This document shows positions 15,731 through 23,422 of a stretch of 64,000 nt of DNA, piece after piece. Position numbers and translations under genes: made by a program. The DNA lies in contig NZ_CP030082.1 of assembly GCF_006874645.1 (NCBI RefSeq), forward strand, positions 3,720,001-3,784,000, in the 5' to 3' direction. The notes under the pieces are model-generated. The model saw only the letters and a program-made list of their open reading frames with translations, did no database searches and had not been told where the DNA came from. Numbering within the stretch: the stretch's first letter is position 1; each line of letters starts with the position of its first letter. The DNA comes from Bdellovibrio sp. ZAP7 (lineage in GTDB: Bacteria; Bdellovibrionota; Bdellovibrionia; Bdellovibrionales; Bdellovibrionaceae).

Positions 15731-17704
15731 ATGAAATTTGTTTTTAGCAGCTTGCTAGTAATGGCTATGACGGCCTTTATTCAACCTTCGTTAGCCAAAT
15801 CCAAAAAGAAATCTTCAAAAAAAGATGCAACCGCAGTGACAACATCAGCTCCTGAGGCAACGCCGACTCCGTCAGCAACACCCACTGTGACTCCGACACC
15901 ATCTGCTACTCCTGCAGATACGCCAAAAGCCGAAGCCAAAGAATCTGATGATTACACTCGTCCGGTTTTTTTCTCGGTCGAAGAACCTGATGTTAAAATT
16001 AAAAACCCAACGGTGTCCTACGATTTAAAATCTGACAAAGGCCGCTCTTTAAAAATTGCCGACTTCGTTTTCAATAACGATTCCCTGCGCGCATCGATTG
16101 AAGAAAAAAATCTGCGCATCACCTGGGACACGATGATTATGCCAACCGGGGATCTTTCAATCATCGATAGTTATGGTAAAGAATTGTGGAAAGTGACTTT
16201 GGATAAATCCGGTGACTGGAAATTCTCTGATTTTAAAAGTGAAAAAGCACCGCAATGGCAGTCAGGCAACCACTTCCGCTTTTGTCTAAGATCGGAAAGT
16301 GGCAAAGGCTTCACTGCGATGTGCACACAAACCTACGGTATAGAGATCAAAGACGACACGATCACGTTGGATTATACCAAATCTGAAACTGCTCCACGTG
16401 TAATTGCCCTGAATGAAGAACGTAAAAACCTGAAAGACGATATTGAAGTTGCAGTGGGAGCACCGGTTGGCTTCCTGGCGACTTTGAAATCCGGTGCGAC
16501 TTATGAATTCATGTCAGAGCCCATCGCTCTGGATCTGAAAGATTTCATCGAGAGCGAACAAAAAGGCAACGTGACCTTCAAAGGTGCATTGCCAGCTCCA
16601 ATTGGTGACACGAAAATCTTGCCAGGAATTGAATACGGTTCTGTGACGAAGGCTTTTGGTTTTCAAAAGTCCATCGCTGAACCTGTCGACCTTTGGCAAA
16701 TCGATGTTCCATTGAAAAGCTCACGCCTGCACTTCCACGGAAAATACGGCGGCGTATTCACATATAACTTGGAAATCAAAAACTATCCGAAAATAAAGGA
16801 CCGTCTGTTCCTTCATAAAAATGCTTTGAAAGGTACTTACAATTCTAAAGATCAAGTCAAAGTGAAGGTCGGCAAGGATTCCAAAGTTGAAGGCCTGGTT
16901 CCTGCAAATGAAAAAGACAAAGATTCTGACTTAAGAATCTGGAAATTTGAAACGAACGAAAAATACGCGCTGAACAAGCCACAATTGCTTTTAACTGAAG
17001 GCGAAGCCGGCAAAACCGAACCACACAAAGCCTACATCGAAATCTATCGTGGCGGCTCTGGTGAGGCGAGCTTGCGTCTTAGCGGTATTTCCACAACCTC
17101 AGGTGGCTCAACGTTCATCGGCGAAGCCCATTTGCAATACTGGTTTAACGACCTTTTCGGTTGGCAAAACAACTACCTATCCAAACAACGCTGGGGTGTT
17201 TCCGCAAAATACTTCACAACATTAGCTGACGTAGACGCCCAAAGAGAAAACGGCGGCACAGAAAAAGTAAGCCTGTCATCCACAGAATTAGATGTACGCT
17301 ACCGCTTCGCCCAAGGCTTGTGGGAGCGAGATGAAACAGTAGGTGCCATCGCAGCCTATGAAGCCCTCTCAGTTGGTGAACAAAAGGCGAATAAGATCGG
17401 TGTCGGTCTATTCTGGGCACGCTCGATGCCAAAAACATTCGACAACTGGTTAAACAAACTCTCCTTCTTTAATCATCCTAAATACGTGGACATGGAATTC
17501 ATCCAGTTCGTCAGCTCTACTGATAGCGGCACGAAAATGGGAAATGACTTCTTGTTGAACTTCCATGGAAAAATCTTATTCACCAATACTTTCTTTGGCG
17601 AGCTGGGTTTCGGCCTGAAAAGGTATGACTTCACAAAAGCTGACGATTCCGGCGCGAGCCTTTCCAGCTTCTATGGCACCATTGGCGCTGGTGTTGACTT
17701 CTAA
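15731..17704 (+). CDS. Outer-membrane beta-barrel protein with Thr-Pro linker
   Basis: 657 residues. Signal peptide to about residue 22, then a Lys/Ser stretch and a low-complexity Thr-Pro-Ser-Ala linker (about 43-70). The middle (about 75-450) is beta-rich and periplasmic or surface-like. The last 200 residues have alternating hydrophobic strands with aromatic ends and finish in GVDF, a typical barrel-assembly signal with terminal Phe. No family is recognised. A short hairpin, GTTAAG/CTTAAC (15702-15719), precedes the start. Synonymous codon choice shifts toward GTA/GCA/TTA around 17210-17420. It ends in a strong terminator ahead of a TIGR02147 regulator. Confidence 0.72.
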   Translation: MKFVFSSLLVMAMTAFIQPSLAKSKKKSSKKDATAVTTSAPEATPTPSATPTVTPTPSATPADTPKAEAKESDDYTRPVFFSVEEPDVKIKNPTVSYDLKSDKGRSLKIADFVFNNDSLRASIEEKNLRITWDTMIMPTGDLSIIDSYGKELWKVTLDKSGDWKFSDFKSEKAPQWQSGNHFRFCLRSESGKGFTAMCTQTYGIEIKDDTITLDYTKSETAPRVIALNEERKNLKDDIEVAVGAPVGFLATLKSGATYEFMSEPIALDLKDFIESEQKGNVTFKGALPAPIGDTKILPGIEYGSVTKAFGFQKSIAEPVDLWQIDVPLKSSRLHFHGKYGGVFTYNLEIKNYPKIKDRLFLHKNALKGTYNSKDQVKVKVGKDSKVEGLVPANEKDKDSDLRIWKFETNEKYALNKPQLLLTEGEAGKTEPHKAYIEIYRGGSGEASLRLSGISTTSGGSTFIGEAHLQYWFNDLFGWQNNYLSKQRWGVSAKYFTTLADVDAQRENGGTEKVSLSSTELDVRYRFAQGLWERDETVGAIAAYEALSVGEQKANKIGVGLFWARSMPKTFDNWLNKLSFFNHPKYVDMEFIQFVSSTDSGTKMGNDFLLNFHGKILFTNTFFGELGFGLKRYDFTKADDSGASLSSFYGTIGAGVDF

Positions 17705-17727
17705 AGCACATCACAGATCATTTTAGA

Positions 17728-17754
17728 AAGGAGCTTCCAGGCTCCTTTTTTTTT
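17728..17754 (+). terminator. Rho-independent terminator
   Basis: AGGAGC and GCTCCT pair around a short loop and are followed by nine T. Confidence 0.85.
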
Positions 17755-17869
17755 GAAAACTGCTCCATCCGCTACGCTGTTCACAATTCTGTCGCAATAA
17801 AAGAACAACACTTCCGTTTTGCAATGCTCATAAATTGACTGACTCCAAAATAGACAGCCAATATGGCGC

Positions 17870-18655
17870 ATGTCTAAAAACCCTAAAACTCCAGCCAAAT
17901 ATGCCGAAGTTGCCGAATTTCTAAATGCTATTCTGAAAAGCAAACGCACGAAAAATCCCAAGTATTCGATGCGCGCTTTTGCCAGAGATTTAAAAACTTC
18001 TCCAGGACGCATTTCTGCAATTCTTGCCGGCCATGCATTGCCAGGAAAAATCGTCAGAAAAAGAATCTTGTCGGTTTTGGACATGAGTCCGGAAAAAGCA
18101 TCTAAATTGGAATTTCTGATCGGCAAATATCTATTGGAAAGAAAAGCCCCTAATCAGTATTTTCAAGTAACCGAGGAAGTGCAAACTTTCCTTCCCGAAT
18201 GGCATCATTTTGCAATTTTAAATTTATTGGAAAACAAGGACTTCAGAAACGACCAACATTGGATTTCACACCGACTGAACCTTGATGAAACTATCGTCTC
18301 GGAATCCATCAAAAAACTAATCTTGGTGGGCCTCGCAAAAGAGGAAAATGGGAAACTTGTACCGACTCATGCGAACATCACTTCAACCCACGACATTCCA
18401 TCAGAAGCTCTTAAAAACTATCATCGCCAAATGATTAAAAAATCTATGGAAGTATTAGACGAAGTACCGGTGGATTTGCGAGATGTCACCTCTTTGATCC
18501 TCGCAACCAATCCACGCCAGATCTATAAAGCAAAGCTATTAACAAAACAATATCGCCAGGACATGATCAAACTTCTGGAAGAGGGTGACAAAACCGAAGT
18601 TTATAGCGTTTGCATTCAGATAACACCCATCACTAAAGCAATTACCGCGGTATAA
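17870..18655 (+). CDS. TIGR02147 (DUF4423) family regulator-like protein
   Basis: 261 residues, cytoplasmic. The N-terminal third resembles a helix-turn-helix domain (YSMRAFARDLKTSPGRISAILAG). The rest follows the TIGR02147 pattern: a middle region (FLPEWHHFAILNLLE, LVPTHANITSTHDIPSEALKNYHRQMI) and the C-terminal VPVDLRDVTSLILAT, then QYRQDMIKLLE and EVYSVCIQITPIT. The family was first defined as paralogues in Fibrobacter and is common in Bdellovibrio; its biochemical role is not established. The stop lies eight bases before an exported protein with a GNGG motif. The same pairing recurs at 52964-54833. Confidence 0.8.
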   Translation: MSKNPKTPAKYAEVAEFLNAILKSKRTKNPKYSMRAFARDLKTSPGRISAILAGHALPGKIVRKRILSVLDMSPEKASKLEFLIGKYLLERKAPNQYFQVTEEVQTFLPEWHHFAILNLLENKDFRNDQHWISHRLNLDETIVSESIKKLILVGLAKEENGKLVPTHANITSTHDIPSEALKNYHRQMIKKSMEVLDEVPVDLRDVTSLILATNPRQIYKAKLLTKQYRQDMIKLLEEGDKTEVYSVCIQITPITKAITAV

Positions 18656-18663
18656 GGATATTT

Positions 18664-19356
18664 ATGAAAAAACTGCTTCTGTTTTCCACAATCTTATTCG
18701 CACAGACATCCTGGAGCACGGCTACTGAATTCGGAAATGGCGGCAACGCGGTGGTTTGCCCCTATGGCGAACATGAGATTGTAACCGCGTACGACATGAA
18801 TGAAGTTATTTTTCGATATGAGTTGCTTCCCTCATTTCCCCCGATGGTGAGTGCTGATTGTCAAAACCAACGCAATGGTCGCGAGATCTGCGAAACCGGA
18901 ACTGACATTGCCAGAGCTATCCTGAACCGCCTGGCTCTACTTGATCAGGATTTGATGAACGATCTTTTAGGTAAATTAGACACATTCTGGTCAGAGGCCA
19001 TCTTAGTTTACGGTGATCTAACTCCTGTAAACGACTCCGGCCTAAGTTTTGTGCCTGAAGGCTGTTCACTAAAACAATTGGCGATTCAGCAACAACCGAT
19101 TTTCGAGCAAGACAGCCGCTACTTCATTTCCGGTTCACTTTGGAATAAAATGGATGGTCAGGGAAAAGCCGTTTTGATACTTCATGAAATCATTTATCGT
19201 TATGCTTTAGAGCATGGTGCTGCAACTAAAAGCTCGGTGCCGATACGGTACTTCAACTCTCTATTAATCTCTGACAAACTTAAAGAATTTACTCCGAAAC
19301 ACTACATGAAAGTTTACTTCCAGGTATTCAGAATAAATCAAGAACCAGAACGTTAA
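18664..19356 (+). CDS. Exported GNGG-motif protein paired with TIGR02147 regulator
   Basis: 230 residues. The signal peptide ends about residue 20; the mature protein opens with EFGNGGNAVVC. A later segment, KAVLILHEIIYRYALEHG (about 178-195), has the HE of a zinc-protease helix, but Tyr replaces the second His of HExxH. Three or four cysteines in the first half could form disulphides. No named family is recognised; the GNGG start and HE helix recur in the protein at 52964-54016, which is also paired with a TIGR02147 gene. It starts eight bases after its regulator and was probably co-transcribed with it. Confidence 0.7.
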   Translation: MKKLLLFSTILFAQTSWSTATEFGNGGNAVVCPYGEHEIVTAYDMNEVIFRYELLPSFPPMVSADCQNQRNGREICETGTDIARAILNRLALLDQDLMNDLLGKLDTFWSEAILVYGDLTPVNDSGLSFVPEGCSLKQLAIQQQPIFEQDSRYFISGSLWNKMDGQGKAVLILHEIIYRYALEHGAATKSSVPIRYFNSLLISDKLKEFTPKHYMKVYFQVFRINQEPER

Positions 19357-19379
19357 AAATATTCTGTTCCGTTTTATAA

Positions 19380-19408
19380 AAGGGAAATGGTCACGTTTCC
19401 TTTTTTTA
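19380..19408 (+). terminator. Rho-independent terminator
   Basis: AGGGAAA and TTTCCT form a stem with an eight-base loop followed by seven T. Confidence 0.65.
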
Positions 19409-19513
19409 TTTGCAATTCACCGTAGTGAACGAACTCTGTTGAGACGCCCTTCACTTTTCTTCCTCCCTTCCGAATTTAGTACGGAATAATTAACCAATGG
19501 GGAGGGTGGAACC

Positions 19514-21073
19514 ATGTTTATAAAATCAATTGTTGGAATGTTGATCGCCGCAAATATCGCTAGCGCTGCAACTTCCAAAGTAGACGATTCTGATAAGGGG
19601 TGGACCTGGTATCGCATCGGCTCGTACGCTGACGACGATGCTTACAAGCTGATTGCCCACGGCACGCACAATCGCAACAGTTACGGCCAATATACCTTCA
19701 ATGGCACCGGTGTGGCTGTTTACGGATGGCAAGGACCTAACGGTGGACAGCTTGAATTCATAGTGGATGGCGTGTCTCGCAAAACCGTCAGCGTCGCAAG
19801 CTCCATTGAACGCTATAACTTTAAAATGTTTGAAATCGCGAACCTTTCAAAAAGCAGCCACACGCTGCGTATTGTTTCCAAAAATACCAAATGGGTGATG
19901 ATCGATTATCTGGTGATTGAAGACGGCAGCACGACGACGCCGACTCCAACACCGTCACCGACTGTTTCTCCGTCTCCTCCACCAACTGTGACGCCAACAC
20001 CAACGGTAAGCCCGTCACCAACCGCAACGCCACAGGATCCGACTCGTTACACAGATGATCGCGAATTGGTCGTGCGCACGATTGCAAATTTCTCCAAAGC
20101 AGATGACGTCGTGAAATTCTTAGATATGGCAAAACGAAACAACTTCAACATTGTTTCCGTTTCTATCAAGCAGGATGAAGATGAAAATGTACCGTCAGGA
20201 ACTGTATTCTATCCAAGTAAAATCGCTCCAGTCGCAGCAGTTTACAAAAACTTTGATGTGATAGGCACGATAATCACGGAAGCCGCAAAACGCGGCATTC
20301 GTGTCAAAGCCTGGATCCCGCAATTCCACGATCAGGTCGCGGCTCGCAAGAACGCTGACTGGGCCATGAAAGCATTGGTAAATGGAAAAATAGTTCCGTT
20401 CCAAGGAAGCAATCCCGACAGCCCGGAATATTTCGTAAATCCTATCAATCCTGAAGTTCAAGATTATGAAATCTCGATCATCAAAGAGTTCCTATCCCTG
20501 TACAAAGTGGATTCAGTCGCGATCGACTGGTTGCGCTTCGATAATTGGAATATGGATATGAGCGATAGAACGCGCAGCGATTTCCAGGCGATCTATGGAT
20601 ATGATCCTGCGACAATCAATTTCGCACAAAGCTCAACCAAACGAACTCAGTGGAATGAATTCCGCATGCAAAAAGTAGCGGACTACGCTGGCCGAGTAAA
20701 AGCAGCAGTACAATCGGTACAAAATGTCCCACTAGGCTCTTACACTCTGCCACCAGAGTTCATAGAATGCGCCCAAAGCGCAAAACGCTTAGCACAACAC
20801 TTAGATTTTTTCAGTCCAATGGCGTACTACGATGACTGGGGCTATCAATTAAACTGGGTCTATGACAGCGTAATCGCCGATCTAGTATCCGAAGTAGGCA
20901 TCACCAAAAAAATAATTCCAGCCTACAACTACTACTGGTCAGTAAGCGAGTTCCAACAAATCTATAAAACACTAAACACCCGCTATCCACAAATCCGCGG
21001 AGGCTCCTTCTTCAAATACGGAAAATGGGCCGAATCCGACATGACCACCGCCGACCAAGGCAGCAAAAAATAA
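19514..21073 (+). CDS. Exported GHL10-like glycosidase with N-terminal beta domain
   Basis: 519 residues: signal peptide (to about residue 18), a beta-sandwich domain (about 25-145; FNGTGVAVYGWQGPNGG, WVMIDYLVIEDG) resembling carbohydrate-binding modules, a Thr-Pro-Ser linker (about 146-180), then a TIM-barrel-like domain. The last matches the GHL10/PF02638 glycosidase-like pattern: ITEAAKRGIRVKAWIP, YFVNPINPEVQDYEISIIKEF, and VDSVAIDWLRFDNW with a likely catalytic Asp. It probably cleaves a surface or prey polysaccharide; the substrate is unknown. GGGGAGG precedes the start. The last 390 bases use noticeably more GTA, GCA and TTA/CTA codons than the first part. Confidence 0.72.
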   Translation: MFIKSIVGMLIAANIASAATSKVDDSDKGWTWYRIGSYADDDAYKLIAHGTHNRNSYGQYTFNGTGVAVYGWQGPNGGQLEFIVDGVSRKTVSVASSIERYNFKMFEIANLSKSSHTLRIVSKNTKWVMIDYLVIEDGSTTTPTPTPSPTVSPSPPPTVTPTPTVSPSPTATPQDPTRYTDDRELVVRTIANFSKADDVVKFLDMAKRNNFNIVSVSIKQDEDENVPSGTVFYPSKIAPVAAVYKNFDVIGTIITEAAKRGIRVKAWIPQFHDQVAARKNADWAMKALVNGKIVPFQGSNPDSPEYFVNPINPEVQDYEISIIKEFLSLYKVDSVAIDWLRFDNWNMDMSDRTRSDFQAIYGYDPATINFAQSSTKRTQWNEFRMQKVADYAGRVKAAVQSVQNVPLGSYTLPPEFIECAQSAKRLAQHLDFFSPMAYYDDWGYQLNWVYDSVIADLVSEVGITKKIIPAYNYYWSVSEFQQIYKTLNTRYPQIRGGSFFKYGKWAESDMTTADQGSKK

Positions 21074-21130
21074 AAGAAGAACTTTAACAGATCCCGGGAG
21101 TAGGTCCCCTACTCCCCAAGTGAGAAATAA

Positions 21131-21157
21131 AAAAGCCAGACAATGTCTGGCTTTTTT
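21131..21157. terminator. Bidirectional rho-independent terminator
   Basis: AAAAGCCAGAC and GTCTGGCTTTT pair around a three-base loop and are flanked by A and T runs. Confidence 0.85.
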
Positions 21158-21206
21158 ATTTCAAGCGCTCCCCGGCCCCGAACCCGTCCCCCACCCCCTC
21201 GAAGGA

Positions 21207-21361
21207 GGGCTCGTCAAAACGGTCCAAGCGCACAAAATGCAAAGCATTTTGTGGCGAAGCCCACGCGGAGGGCCGTCGCTGCCACGCAGGCGTACTCCAA
21301 GTACGCCGGAGAGCAAGCGAGGGTCCGACAACGCAGTCGATTGGGCCGTTTTCACGAGCCC
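21207..21361. repeat. Large palindromic GC-rich element or structured RNA
   Basis: Bases 21207-21227 pair with 21341-21361 (21 positions, one mismatch and one G-U). Inside lie two perfect hairpins: CACAAAATGC-AAA-GCATTTTGTG at 21231-21253 and GGCGTACT-CCA-AGTACGCC at 21289-21307. Short ORFs cross the region on both strands but look like by-products of the palindromes. It is much richer in G and C than its neighbours. It may be a dispersed palindromic repeat (REP- or MITE-like) or a non-coding RNA; copy number in the genome would decide. Confidence 0.6.
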
Positions 21362-21370
21362 ATAAAATAC

Positions 21371-21443
21371 GAAAGGGAACACGGCTCAGCCTTGCTCCCT
21401 TTCAATCCCCTCGAGACGCAGTAACTCCTGATTAAGGAGTTAC
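21371..21443. repeat. Two further hairpins beside the palindromic element
   Basis: GAAAGGGA (21371-21378) pairs perfectly with TCCCTTTC (21396-21403), and GTAACTCCT pairs with AGGAGTTAC at 21421-21443. Neither has a T run on the side of the dksA-like gene that ends at 21479, so they are weak terminators at best and may belong to the element next to them. Confidence 0.45.
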
Positions 21444-21478
21444 CTTAATATTCAATTTTATAGCTCTTGCTAATCGTA

Positions 21479-21850
21479 TTAGCCGCGAGCGTAGCGTTTG
21501 TTCACAGACTCGCGAATCTCAGCACCTTCGATGCTTAGACGAGTCCAAGGAATTGCGCGCAGACGTTCTGGCTCAATTTCCTCTTCAGTTTCTTCGCAGA
21601 AACCGAAAGAACCGTTTTCGATACGTGCCAGAGCCGATTCGATTTCCATAAGCTGTGAACGAAGTCTTTCGTGCATGCTTAGGAATTCCTGTTCAGCAAG
21701 TACGCGAACCGTTTGGTCGCCTTCGTCGCCGCCCTTTTCCTCGTTCTGGTCCAAATTCAATCGTGCTTCCTTCACTCTATTGAGGATATCTTGCTTCGAT
21801 TGCAAAAGTCTTTGTCTGCATTCGCCGACCAACTTTTCAGAGATAGCCAT
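21479..21850 (-). CDS. DksA/TraR-family protein lacking the zinc finger
   Basis: 123 residues from ATG 21850, chosen for the GAGGGGGG site before it. Architecture is that of DksA: a long coiled coil with an acidic tip (GDEGDQTVR, matching the family's DxxDxA tip apart from Thr for Ala) and the C-terminal globular region. The four zinc cysteines are reduced to one: GFCEETEEEI keeps the first, while the others are replaced by Thr, Ser and Gly. This resembles zinc-independent DksA2-type proteins. It would bind in the RNA polymerase secondary channel and modify initiation with ppGpp. No canonical DksA is in the window. Confidence 0.82.
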   Translation of the reverse strand: MAISEKLVGECRQRLLQSKQDILNRVKEARLNLDQNEEKGGDEGDQTVRVLAEQEFLSMHERLRSQLMEIESALARIENGSFGFCEETEEEIEPERLRAIPWTRLSIEGAEIRESVNKRYARG

Positions 21851-22169
21851 ACTGCCCCCCTCGTTCCTTCGAGCTTGAGTGCCAATTTGGAACTGAACTA
21901 TTAAGTTCCAGCCCTGTATTTTTTGCAAGCATAAAATCTTACATCACCTTACAGCTTTCCAAACCATTGATAACACTTATATTTCAATGTTTGTGGACAA
22001 TGATGCGACTATGCTAAATACCCGAAAAATCGGGCCTTATGACATCTTCTTTCACATCATGCAGGGCGTTAACATTATACACCAGAGGGTTTGGAAAGAA
22101 AACAGAGGGGCCTTTAGAAGCTAGTTATTCTCAGATTAGAACAAACTCAAAGTGTCCGGCGGGAAAACA
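21851..22169. other. Intergenic region without a recognised gene
   Basis: AT-rich, with stops in all frames. It holds the upstream region of the dksA-like gene and one small hairpin, CCCGA-AAAA-TCGGG, at 22021-22034. I see no RNA gene or protein-coding frame. Confidence 0.5.
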
Positions 22170-22199
22170 AAAGGCGACCTACTAGACTTCGGTCGCCCT
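22170..22199 (-). terminator. Rho-independent terminator
   Basis: GGCGACC and GGTCGCC pair around a ten-base loop. Read on the minus strand the stem is followed by TTTTGTTTT, placing it at the end of the gene that stops at 22237. Confidence 0.75.
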
Positions 22200-22236
22200 G
22201 AGAGCCTCTTATGCAATCAATCTCCCCCGAGACTGC

Positions 22237-22584
22237 TTACAGACACTCGGCTACACGAGTGAGGAGGTCGCTAGTTGCCTCTTGGAGCTTATCCGACATG
22301 CGCTTGCCTTGAACCCCGCGTGTGCGGAAAGCTTTCGCAGAGGCTTTCATTTCTTTAGTTATGGATTTCTTAGAAGTCTCGCCCGAAGCCACAACCAGAT
22401 TGTCGGAATACTCTTCCAAAGTGGAAGCAAACGTCTCGTGGTTGCTGACCAGGCTGTTCATGATTTGGGATTGAGCGTCTTTCATGGACTGCAGCTCGGC
22501 TTTAAGAGCTTTGCAGTTATCATTGGAAGCAGATGCAGCTGTCGTCGCGAGGAGAATTGCGGAGGCTAAAATCAGTGCTTTCAT
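22237..22584 (-). CDS. Small exported helical protein
   Basis: 115 residues: signal peptide ending ASA (about residue 19), then a mostly helical, charged mature part of about 95 residues with one Cys near each end (NCKAL, AECL), which could be bridged. No family is recognised. It is a single-gene unit with its own terminator. Its ATG directly follows a perfect 9-bp hairpin that covers part of the Shine-Dalgarno sequence. Confidence 0.72.
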   Translation of the reverse strand: MKALILASAILLATTAASASNDNCKALKAELQSMKDAQSQIMNSLVSNHETFASTLEEYSDNLVVASGETSKKSITKEMKASAKAFRTRGVQGKRMSDKLQEATSDLLTRVAECL

Positions 22585-22615
22585 GAAGAGACCTTTCGTG
22601 TGGATAGGTCTCTTC
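22585..22615 (-). promoter_or_regulatory. 9-bp hairpin abutting the start codon
   Basis: GAAGAGACC (22585-22593) and GGTCTCTTC (22607-22615) pair perfectly around a 13-base loop. On the minus strand the stem ends immediately before ATG, and the GG of the likely Shine-Dalgarno GAAAGG lies inside it. Both arms share the GAGACC/GGTCTC core with the hairpin at 8901-8929. Confidence 0.6.
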
Positions 22616-22675
22616 TAAGCAATCCCCCTGCCACCTCCAACTCGATTTTACAGAGGGAAGAGGTGACATTTCAGG

Positions 22676-23284
22676 CTAGGATTTGAGAATTTTTTCAAAC
22701 TCGTCTTTAGTGTCGCCAGCAGTGTAAGGGGCTAACAAACGTGTCACGTGGCGCTTACCGCGCTCGATTGTACGGCGGCCCGGTTGGCGTTCCGCAGACT
22801 CGAAGAACTGCAGGAACGTCGTGGACATTGCCAGCAAGGATTCCGCTACGTATTGCATCTCGTGAACGTCATCGATTTTCACCATTTTGCCTTCGCGCAC
22901 CCATTGACGGTATAAGATCACCATCAACTTCATCATTTTCTGAATATGCGTGCGCCACATTTTAGCAAGCTCCACATCTTTGCGACGAAGAGCGTACATT
23001 TCGCGGTGGAAGAAACGATAGCGCCAGTAAAGATCGAAGTTATCGTTGATGAATTCTTGTGGAGTGACTTTTTTTACGCGACGAGGACGCCATACATCGT
23101 ATGTTTCCTTAGCCATGCGCTTAAACAGTTCCACCAGGATTTCTTCTTTGTTGTCATAGTGGAAATAGAGGTTGCCTGGGCTGATATCCATCGCTTTTGC
23201 GATGTGATTCGTGGTTACGGCAACAACGCCACTACGATTAAAGAGATCGATGGATGTGAGAAGGATGCGTTCTTTAGTCTTCAT
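22676..23284 (-). CDS. TetR-family transcriptional regulator
   Basis: 202 residues. The N-terminal 50 are a standard TetR helix-turn-helix (KERILLTSIDLFNRSGVVAVTTNHIAKAMDISPGNLYFHYDNKEEI). The remainder is helical ligand-binding domain with many basic residues and no recognised ligand signature. It is transcribed divergently from the penicillin-binding protein gene across 138 bases, which suggests it may regulate that gene or itself; no clear operator palindrome was found there. Confidence 0.9.
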   Translation of the reverse strand: MKTKERILLTSIDLFNRSGVVAVTTNHIAKAMDISPGNLYFHYDNKEEILVELFKRMAKETYDVWRPRRVKKVTPQEFINDNFDLYWRYRFFHREMYALRRKDVELAKMWRTHIQKMMKLMVILYRQWVREGKMVKIDDVHEMQYVAESLLAMSTTFLQFFESAERQPGRRTIERGKRHVTRLLAPYTAGDTKDEFEKILKS

Positions 23285-23422
23285 GGAATTAAGTCTTTAG
23301 TCCAATTTAACGAGGGAGTCACGTCGTAAACCCTTAAAAGTCGCACTCTGAGCCAGTTTGCCGTGACTTCTTTCGAGAATGGCCTTGAAACTGCCAATTT
23401 ACTGGTGTTACGCTTAAAAGAT

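Noticed and set aside
19940-20035. Short tandem DNA repeats as a possible CRISPR or satellite
   Set aside because: They encode the Thr-Pro-Ser linker of the glycosidase in one frame; a similar linker occurs in the barrel protein near 15860-15940.
21120-21424. Overlapping ORFs of 73-93 residues in the palindromic region
   Set aside because: Present on both strands, arginine- and proline-rich, no ribosome-binding sites; they follow from GC-rich inverted repeats.
22021-22034. CCCGA-AAAA-TCGGG hairpin as a terminator
   Set aside because: Only five pairs and no T run; too small to call.
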